Origin: Archangium_A sp035910535 | GTDB lineage: Bacteria > Myxococcota > Myxococcia > Myxococcales > Myxococcaceae | Direction of reading: 5' to 3' | Length of the DNA stretch: 64,000 nucleotides | NCBI GenBank assembly: GCA_035910535.1 | Contig: JAMHXF010000034.1 | Location: 1-64,000, forward strand | Shown: piece by piece, positions 1 through 6,229 of the stretch | Layout of the letters: each line of letters opens with the position of its first letter | How positions within the stretch are numbered: position 1 is the stretch's first letter | Made by a program: the position numbers and the translations under genes | Notes under the pieces: generated by a model | What the model was told of the DNA's origin: nothing | Seen by the model: the letters and a program-made list of their open reading frames with translations, nothing else | The model's database searches: none

Positions 1-481
1 CCCCTGCACCGCCCGAAGACAACGTGAAGAGGCTCGCGAGGAACTTCGCCGGCAACACGCGGTTGCGCACCAGCGCCTTGCCCGAATGGTACGCCTCGAG
101 CGTGGCGTCAGCGCCGCCGCCGCGCGTCTCCGGCGCCCAGCGCATGATGAGGCCGGCCAGCCAACCGCCGAGGAACAACACCGGCACCACGAGGTACCAA
201 CGAAACGTGGCGCCGACCTTCACCACGTCTTCGCCGTTCGCCCACAGCGGCTCGTAGCCGACCAGCCCGTGCAGCAGCAGCGCCTGCGCGCCGTCGAGCG
301 CGCGCACGAAGGCCACGCCGATGAGGCCCGCCGCAGCGCCGACGACGACGGCGTGAAACAGCGTGCGCCCCACGATGCGCAAGTCGACCGGGCTGTTCTC
401 GAGCGCCGCGTCGACGGGCTGCTCGAAGAGCCGCTGCCTCGCCTCGACGAGGAATCGCTTGAACGACCTGCGCTTCGTCAT
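1..481 (-). CDS. ClC-family chloride channel/antiporter, N-terminal part (runs off window)
   Basis: The ATG at 481 lies 4 nt after the stop of the upstream GH15 gene, and the frame stays open to base 1, so only about 160 N-terminal residues are present. What is visible: a basic N-terminus, two hydrophobic segments (about residues 37-57 and 85-107), then a GGGADATLEAYH motif and a segment ending SSGGAG just as the window ends. This order matches ClC proteins, in which a glycine-rich GxxxP-type loop is followed by the GGREGP selectivity motif. The family moves chloride, often in exchange for protons, across the inner membrane. It is the last visible gene of a minus-strand run after the trehalose genes, which would suit a role in osmotic or ionic balance (inference). 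The selectivity residues themselves lie outside the window. Confidence 0.8.
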   Translation of the reverse strand, partial: MTKRRSFKRFLVEARQRLFEQPVDAALENSPVDLRIVGRTLFHAVVVGAAAGLIGVAFVRALDGAQALLLHGLVGYEPLWANGEDVVKVGATFRWYLVVPVLFLGGWLAGLIMRWAPETRGGGADATLEAYHSGKALVRNRVLPAKFLASLFTLSSGGAG

Positions 482-485
482 TTCA

Positions 486-2276
486 TCAAGTCCACGCGCG
501 TACGCGACCCTCGCGCGCGGCGAGCAGCTCACCAATGGTGACCGCCGCGTGAATCAGCCCGACGTGCGTGTACGCCTGGGGAAAGTTGCCCAGCAGTCGG
601 CCCGTCACCGGCTCCACGTCTTCTGAATACAGCCCGAGCGGGTTCGAGAAGCGCAGCAGGCGATTGAACAACGCCACCGCGTCGTCGATGCGCCCGGAGA
701 GCGCGAGCGCCTCGGCCCACCAGAAGCTGCAAATGGTGAAGGCGCTCGTCGTCTCGCCGAAGTCGTCTTCGTTGACGTAGCGGAGCATGAGCCCCCCGCG
801 TACCAGCCGCTTCTCGGCGTCGGCCAGCGTGTTCTGAAAACGAATGTCGCGCGCGTCGATGATGCCCATCGAAGGGAACAGCAGGTTCGCGGCGTCGGCC
901 CACTGCCCGTCGAGCGCCTGCGTGAAGCAGCCGTGCTTCTCGCTGTAGCCGCGGGTGAGGATCACCTCGCGTTCGACCTTCGCCTGCGCCGTCCAACGGT
1001 CTGCGTCGGTGTGATGCCCGAGGCGACGGGCGATGGCGGCGCCACGGTCCATCGCGGCCCAGCACATGGCGCGCGAGAACGTGTAGTGGCGCAGCATGCT
1101 GCGGAACTCCCAGATGCCGGTGTCGGCGCTGGGCGCGATGGTGATGGCCTCTTCAACGAGACGATGCACGAGCGGGTACCAGGCCTCGGCGTCGTCCAAC
1201 ACGATGCGCGGGTCGCCCAGCATCGAGTCGAGACACAGCAACAGCTCACCGTTGAGATCGTTCTGCTGCTGCAGCGCCGCCGCGTTGCCCACGCGCACCG
1301 GGCCCGTGCCGCCGAAGCCCGCGAGGTGGTCCAACGTCACCTCGGGGAGCTCGCGCTCCCCTGCCACGCCGTAGAGCGGCTGCAGCGGCCCGGCCTCAGC
1401 CACGTGCCGCAAGAACTTCACGAAGTTCTCGCCGATTTCAGTCTTCGAGACGCGACGCAGCGCTTCGACCACGAAGGCCGCGTCACGCAGCCAGCAGTAG
1501 CGGTAGTCCCACGTGCGCGGCGTGCCCAGCGCCTCGGGGATCGACGTGGTCGCCGCCGCGATGATGCCGCCGGTGTCTGCGTTGGCGTGCAGCGCCAGAC
1601 AGAGCGCAGAGCGGATGACGTGCTCGTCGGCGAAGCCCGGCAAGGCCAGCGTGCGCGCGTAGTGACGCCAGCTCGCGATGGTCTCCTCGAGCAGGTAGTT
1701 CGCCTCTGACGCGCGACACGACTCACGCGCGGAGTTGGTGGTGAGCACGAAGACGTACGGTTGTGAGAGCGTCAGCGGCATTCGCCCGGTGATGAAGGGT
1801 ATCGGCGCGTCGGTCATCAACCGCAGCGGCACGTGGCTGCCTTCGACCATCAACGAGTCGCCCATCTCCAGCAGCCGAGGCGTCACGCGCGCGTAGTCAG
1901 GCTTCGGGTCGAACTCGACGACGATGCGCGGCGCGCCCTTGAGCGGCCGCACGATGCGCACCAGCTCCGTCGGCGCGTCGTGCGTGTGGCCCTTCAGAAT
2001 ACGCGGCGCGAAGTCGATGATCTCCCAGCTCGCGTCGCCGCTCTCGAAGACGCCGCGCAGCACGTTGGTGTTGCGCAGGTAGCCCCACTGACCACGCACC
2101 ACGCCGCTCTCGGGGCGAATGAGAAACGTGCCCCCCTTCTCGGTGTCGAGAATGCGCGCGAAGACCGACGGAGAATCGAAGCGGGGCAGACACAGCCAGT
2201 CGATACCGCTGTCAGGGCCGACGAGCGCAAGCACGCGCCCGTTGCCGATGGCGCCGTAGTCGAGGTGAGGGATCAT
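486..2276 (-). CDS. Glycoside hydrolase family 15 protein (glucoamylase/trehalase-like)
   Basis: This 596-aa protein starts with the short beta-rich N-terminal domain typical of bacterial GH15 enzymes (DYGAIGNGRVLALVG, then DSGIDWLCLPRFDSPSVF) and continues into the (alpha/alpha)6 barrel with the signature TWDYRYCWLRDAAFV at about residue 255. Family members hydrolyse alpha-glucosidic bonds and include both glucoamylases and the trehalases of mycobacteria. The ATG overlaps the TGA of the fused trehalose synthase/phosphatase gene by 4 nt, so the two are translationally coupled. This makes trehalose or a related glucan the likely substrate (inference). There is no signal peptide, so a cytoplasmic location is expected. 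The length is normal for the family. The exact substrate cannot be read from the sequence. Confidence 0.88.
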   Translation of the reverse strand: MIPHLDYGAIGNGRVLALVGPDSGIDWLCLPRFDSPSVFARILDTEKGGTFLIRPESGVVRGQWGYLRNTNVLRGVFESGDASWEIIDFAPRILKGHTHDAPTELVRIVRPLKGAPRIVVEFDPKPDYARVTPRLLEMGDSLMVEGSHVPLRLMTDAPIPFITGRMPLTLSQPYVFVLTTNSARESCRASEANYLLEETIASWRHYARTLALPGFADEHVIRSALCLALHANADTGGIIAAATTSIPEALGTPRTWDYRYCWLRDAAFVVEALRRVSKTEIGENFVKFLRHVAEAGPLQPLYGVAGERELPEVTLDHLAGFGGTGPVRVGNAAALQQQNDLNGELLLCLDSMLGDPRIVLDDAEAWYPLVHRLVEEAITIAPSADTGIWEFRSMLRHYTFSRAMCWAAMDRGAAIARRLGHHTDADRWTAQAKVEREVILTRGYSEKHGCFTQALDGQWADAANLLFPSMGIIDARDIRFQNTLADAEKRLVRGGLMLRYVNEDDFGETTSAFTICSFWWAEALALSGRIDDAVALFNRLLRFSNPLGLYSEDVEPVTGRLLGNFPQAYTHVGLIHAAVTIGELLAAREGRVRAWT

Positions 2277-4441
2277 CGCGGCTGCTCCACGAAACGACGG
2301 AGGAAGGTGCGCACCGCAGCGACGTCGGGGAGATGGTAGCGCGCGGCGCTCTGGCCGCTGCCGACGTGAACGGTGACACCGTCTGCTGGCACCGCGGCGA
2401 AGAGATCTTCGTCGGTGCGGTCATCACCCAGCGCCAACACTGCAGCGCCGGGGCTCGAAGCGAGCAAGTCAGGAACCACCACGCCCTTGTTGATGCCGCG
2501 CTGGCGAACCTCCAGCACGCGAGAGCCGTCGAGCAGATCGAACGAGTCAGAGAGCTCGTGAGCGCTCAACGCAGCGCGCAGCTCGGCGACGCGACGTTGA
2601 CCGAGCTGAGGTTCGGTGGCGCGGTAGTGAAACGCGAGCCCACCACCCTTCACCTCGAGCAGCGCACCGTCGGTGCGGCGCACCATGTGCTCCACCACGC
2701 GGCGAATGGGCTCGAGCCACGGCGGCGGCAACGTGGTGCGCGAACGCCACTGACCGTCACGCGAGGCGCGCGACCACAGGCCATGTTCAGCGTGCAGGCC
2801 GACGTCGAGCTCCCCCAGAAAGTCTTCGAGTGATTCGCGCGAGCGACCGCTAACCACGTGCACGCGCGTGCCCGGCCGCTTCGTCAACGCCTCGAGCAAC
2901 GCCAGCAGGCGCGCGTCAGGCGTGGCGGCCCGGGGGCTCGTCGTGAAGTCGACCAACGTGCCGTCATAGTCGAGCGCCACCAACAGAGACGGCGCGGCGC
3001 AGAGCTGAACAAAGGCTTCTTCGAGTTTCACGCGAGGGGTCACCACTGGAGGAAGCGGGCTCTCGTCGAGCGCGCTGATGAAGGAAGAGGCCCAGATGCT
3101 GACCGGGCCCGCGTGCACCGTGCGGCGCAGCGCCGACATGCGCAGCTGTTGTTCGTCGAGCGGCATGTCGAGCGCCCGCGCGATGGTCTCAGCCAGCATG
3201 TCGAGATCGTACGGGTTGATCTGCAGCGCCTCGTGCAGCTCCGTCGCCGCGCCGGCGAACTCAGAGAGCACCAGCACGCCCGAGTCGTCGAGCCGCGAGG
3301 CCACGTATTCTTTGGCCACCAGGTTCATGCCGTCGCGCAGCGGCGTGACGAGCATCACGTCGGCCGCCGCGTAGAGCGCCGAGAGCTCATCGGGCTCCAC
3401 CGCGCGGTGCATGAAGTGCAGCACGTTGCGCGTAGGCGTCGAGAACGCGCCGTTGATACGCCCGACCAGCTCATGCACCGTGCGCCGGTAGTCGGCGTAC
3501 GCGTCGACGTTTTCACGCGTGGGCACCGCGACCTGAATGACGTGAACGAGCTCGTTGAGCTCTGGCCGCGCGGTGAGCAGCCGCTCAATCGACAACAACC
3601 GTCGTGGAATGCCCTTGGTGTAGTCGAGGCGGTCGACCGACAGCATGATCTTGCGACCCTGCGCTTCGGCCCGCAGCGCTTCGACACGTTGCTTCACCGG
3701 CTCGGTCGAGGCGCGCGCCGCGAACGACTCCGCGTCGATGCCAATGGGAAAAGCCGCCACGCGCACCGGCCGCCCGTCGTCCTTCAACACGTCGCCCGCC
3801 AGCTCGAGCCCCAGCACCTGCGAGCACGAATACGCGTAGTGAAACGCGTAGCTCGCGGTGTGAAAGCCGATGACGTCGGCGCCGAGCATTCCGCGCAGCA
3901 CCTCTTCGCGCCACGGCAGAATCCGCAACACCTCGGGGCTCGGAAACGGCACGTGCAGAAAGTAACCAATGCGCGCTTCCGGGCAGCGCTCACGCACCAG
4001 CGCCGGCACGAGCGCGAGTTGGTAGTCGTGGACCCAGACGAGATCTCCGGGGCGCCAGTGCGCGGCCACCACGTCGGCGAAGCGCTCGTTGACCTTCTGG
4101 TACGCGCCCCAATCGTCGTGCGCGTCGAGGCCGACCTTGTCGAGCAGGTAGTGACACAGCGGCCAGAGCACGCCGTTCGAGAACCCGTCGTAGTACGCCT
4201 TCACCTCGTCGTCGGAGATCGGCACCGGCACCGCGCGCAGCGGGCTCAACGCACGTTCGACTTCGTCTGCTGACACCGAGCCCGTAGACCCGGCCCACCC
4301 AATCCACAGCGAGTTGCCGCCGTCATGCACACTCGAAAGCGCGGTCGCGAGCCCGCCGCTGCTGCGCGCAGCAGTCAGCCCATCAGGCCCCTCCGAGAGC
4401 GTGACGGGCAACCGGTTCGACACCAGGAGCACCCGAGACAT
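2273..4441 (-). CDS. Bifunctional trehalose-6-phosphate synthase/trehalose-phosphatase (OtsA-OtsB fusion)
   Basis: A 722-aa fusion of the two enzymes of the OtsAB route (UDP-glucose + glucose-6-P to trehalose-6-P, then trehalose). Residues 1-465 are a GT20 synthase: VSNRLPVTL at the start, WVHDYQLALVP (136-146), RLDYTKGIPRR (271-281) and DGMNLVAKEY (370-379), which hold the usual donor-binding residues. Residues 485-722 are a HAD phosphatase: the nucleophile motif DYDGTLVDF begins at Asp491, and the metal-binding motif GDDRTDEDLF lies near 680. In E. coli these are separate proteins; fusions occur in other bacteria and in eukaryotes. The ATG at 4441 overlaps a 13-nt inverted repeat (TAGAGC-G-GCTCTA, 4441-4453), which could affect translation or bind a regulator. 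The downstream GH15 gene is coupled by an ATGA overlap. Confidence 0.93.
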   Translation of the reverse strand: MSRVLLVSNRLPVTLSEGPDGLTAARSSGGLATALSSVHDGGNSLWIGWAGSTGSVSADEVERALSPLRAVPVPISDDEVKAYYDGFSNGVLWPLCHYLLDKVGLDAHDDWGAYQKVNERFADVVAAHWRPGDLVWVHDYQLALVPALVRERCPEARIGYFLHVPFPSPEVLRILPWREEVLRGMLGADVIGFHTASYAFHYAYSCSQVLGLELAGDVLKDDGRPVRVAAFPIGIDAESFAARASTEPVKQRVEALRAEAQGRKIMLSVDRLDYTKGIPRRLLSIERLLTARPELNELVHVIQVAVPTRENVDAYADYRRTVHELVGRINGAFSTPTRNVLHFMHRAVEPDELSALYAAADVMLVTPLRDGMNLVAKEYVASRLDDSGVLVLSEFAGAATELHEALQINPYDLDMLAETIARALDMPLDEQQLRMSALRRTVHAGPVSIWASSFISALDESPLPPVVTPRVKLEEAFVQLCAAPSLLVALDYDGTLVDFTTSPRAATPDARLLALLEALTKRPGTRVHVVSGRSRESLEDFLGELDVGLHAEHGLWSRASRDGQWRSRTTLPPPWLEPIRRVVEHMVRRTDGALLEVKGGGLAFHYRATEPQLGQRRVAELRAALSAHELSDSFDLLDGSRVLEVRQRGINKGVVVPDLLASSPGAAVLALGDDRTDEDLFAAVPADGVTVHVGSGQSAARYHLPDVAAVRTFLRRFVEQPR

Positions 4442-4496
4442 AGAGCGGCTCTATGAACCGTTTGAGCTGCAAACAACCCAAAACGACCGCGGGGTT

Positions 4497-5561
4497 TCAC
4501 TCTACGGAGACGCGGATCACGCCTTCCACGATGGCGCGCGAAACGAACTCCAGCAGCGCGCCGTTGATGGCGTAGCCCTCGTCGGTCGCCGAGATGATGC
4601 CGGCCTCCTGCAGGCGCGTGATCGCGTCTTCGGTGGCTTCACCTTCTTTACCGGCCGACAGCAGCTCCATCACCGTGCGCTCTTCGGCCGACATGGCGGT
4701 GACGAGAATGCGCAGGTGGTTGTCGAGCAGCGCGCGGCCCTCGTCGCCCTCACCGAGGAGGTCGAGGTTCACCAGCTCGTCGCACTGCGCAGGCGTGATG
4801 GCGCCCTTGAAGTCGACCGGCAACTTCGAGGCGAGCACCGCGCACAACGAGAAGAGATCCCACGGGCGGTTGCCCGAAATCTCCGCAAGCGCGCCGAGCG
4901 CTTCGTTTTCGAAAGTGATGCCCAGCGCTTCGGCCGGCGTCTGCACCAGCGCCACCAGCTCTTCGTCGCTGATGGGCGGCACCACCACCGTCGCCACACC
5001 CGCACGAGCGACGACCTGCTCTTCGAAGAGCGCGTCGACGTCGCGGTGCCGGTGACAGACCACGGCGACCTTCACGTTCTTGGGCGTGGTGAGCAGCGCG
5101 TCGACGACGGCGCTCATGCCTTCGGGGCCCAGCGCGGCGAGCGCGATGAGCTCGTCGAAGCCCACGAAGAGCGGCGCGGCGAGCTCACCCAGCACCTCGA
5201 GCGGCTTCTTGACGTCGGCCTTGAGCTCGGTCGCGCCGACGCGCTTGAGGAACTCGTTCACCTTGGCGGCGACGCGCGCGAGCACGGCGTCGACCGACTG
5301 GGGCAGCCCGTCTTCACGATCAGGGTCACGGAGATCGAGCACAAACGCCGCACCGCCCGAGCGCTCACACGCCCGCTGCAGAATGCCGCGCATCATCGTC
5401 GTCTTGCCGATGCGCCAGAACCCACGAATGCAGATGTGGTGACCGCCCGTCATGTGGGCGGCGAGCTCGTCATCGAGCTCCTTGCGGGCTCTGAGTGCGT
5501 CGGGGAGTTCGTACAGCGCGTCCAGATACCGCTCGGCCAGCGGGTGGATTGGGGGAGACAT
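4497..5561 (-). CDS. P-loop ATPase (AAA/STAND-like) with C-terminal winged-helix-like region
   Basis: The 354-aa reading starts at the ATG at 5561, preceded by AAGAGG about 8 nt upstream. An in-frame start at 5684 would run through the upstream gene. A Walker A motif GFWRIGKTT is at residues 47-55 (Lys53), and a Walker B-like LFVGFDEL at 131-138 (Asp136, Glu137). A sensor-like VAVVCHRHRD follows near 175, and the C-terminal 100 residues look helical and winged-helix-like. There is no membrane segment. This layout is that of the archaeal-type/STAND ATPases that act as regulated switches. It lies 11 nt downstream of an HExxH metallopeptidase gene and is presumably co-transcribed with it. I cannot name a specific function. 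Confidence 0.75.
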   Translation of the reverse strand: MSPPIHPLAERYLDALYELPDALRARKELDDELAAHMTGGHHICIRGFWRIGKTTMMRGILQRACERSGGAAFVLDLRDPDREDGLPQSVDAVLARVAAKVNEFLKRVGATELKADVKKPLEVLGELAAPLFVGFDELIALAALGPEGMSAVVDALLTTPKNVKVAVVCHRHRDVDALFEEQVVARAGVATVVVPPISDEELVALVQTPAEALGITFENEALGALAEISGNRPWDLFSLCAVLASKLPVDFKGAITPAQCDELVNLDLLGEGDEGRALLDNHLRILVTAMSAEERTVMELLSAGKEGEATEDAITRLQEAGIISATDEGYAINGALLEFVSRAIVEGVIRVSVE

Positions 5562-5572
5562 GATGGAGCCTC

Positions 5573-6211
5573 TTACACCGTGGTCTTCATGCGCACGATT
5601 CCTTCGAACAGGTGGCGCTCGGTGTAGAGCCCCCGGTGCGAAGTGCGCTCGCCAGGCAACCAGCTCTGCGGCTTTTCGAGCCACTGCAGCACCCGAACTT
5701 CACAGTCGAGCGCGAACGGCGCCAGCAGGTCCGGCGGGAGCCGCCTCCAGCACCGGCGCTCGACCGGCGCGAACTCGGCCTCGAAGCCGTCGCCCGCCTC
5801 CTCGTGGCGCCGCAGGTGGTCGAGCGTGCCGTCGAACTGCTTGCTGATGTGAAAGAGCTCGTGCAGCACCGTGGCCACGCGCTGGCGCGGCGTCGAGCGG
5901 CGGAAGAAGAGCGGCCGCAGCGTGATGCAATAGAGCATCTGCCGGCCGTGCACCTTCACCAGCGGCTTCTTGCGACCGAAGGAATCAGTGCGCTTCTTCC
6001 CCGAGAAGGTCAGCGGCTTGGCGGTGCCTCGCGAGGCCCGGCGCGCTTCTCCGGCGACCACGAGAATGCGGGCGGCCTTGAGGTGCCGGAACTCGTCGTG
6101 CGACTTCGCCACGTGCTCGATGAGCGCGCGCACGGCGAGGGTGAAGTCGGGGCGACGTCGAACCGTGCTCAAGGCGAGCTGACTCTGCCGCGCGCGCCAC
6201 GCGGCGCCCAC
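5573..6211 (-). CDS. Putative zinc metallopeptidase (HExxH, phage-metallopeptidase-like)
   Basis: A 212-aa soluble protein starting at GTG 6211, 18 nt after the stop of the EGF/FG-GAP lipoprotein gene. The zincin motif HELFH is at residues 117-121, followed by FDGTLDHLRRHEE; His132 or His136 could be the third zinc ligand. The spacing resembles the 'putative phage metallopeptidase' family rather than classical secreted zincins. No signal peptide is visible, so it probably acts in the cytoplasm. The N-terminal 60 residues are helical with an EFRHLKAARILVVAGEARR stretch. It is directly followed by a P-loop ATPase gene, which suggests that the two proteins work together. Target and trigger are unknown. 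The start is only moderately certain. Confidence 0.65.
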   Translation of the reverse strand: MGAAWRARQSQLALSTVRRRPDFTLAVRALIEHVAKSHDEFRHLKAARILVVAGEARRASRGTAKPLTFSGKKRTDSFGRKKPLVKVHGRQMLYCITLRPLFFRRSTPRQRVATVLHELFHISKQFDGTLDHLRRHEEAGDGFEAEFAPVERRCWRRLPPDLLAPFALDCEVRVLQWLEKPQSWLPGERTSHRGLYTERHLFEGIVRMKTTV

Positions 6212-6229
6212 GGGAATCTTCGTGAAGAC

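Noticed and set aside
5562..5684. Longer start of the ATPase at 5684
   Set aside because: It would overlap most of the end of the metallopeptidase gene and adds an unconserved, basic stretch; the ATG at 5561 has a ribosome site.
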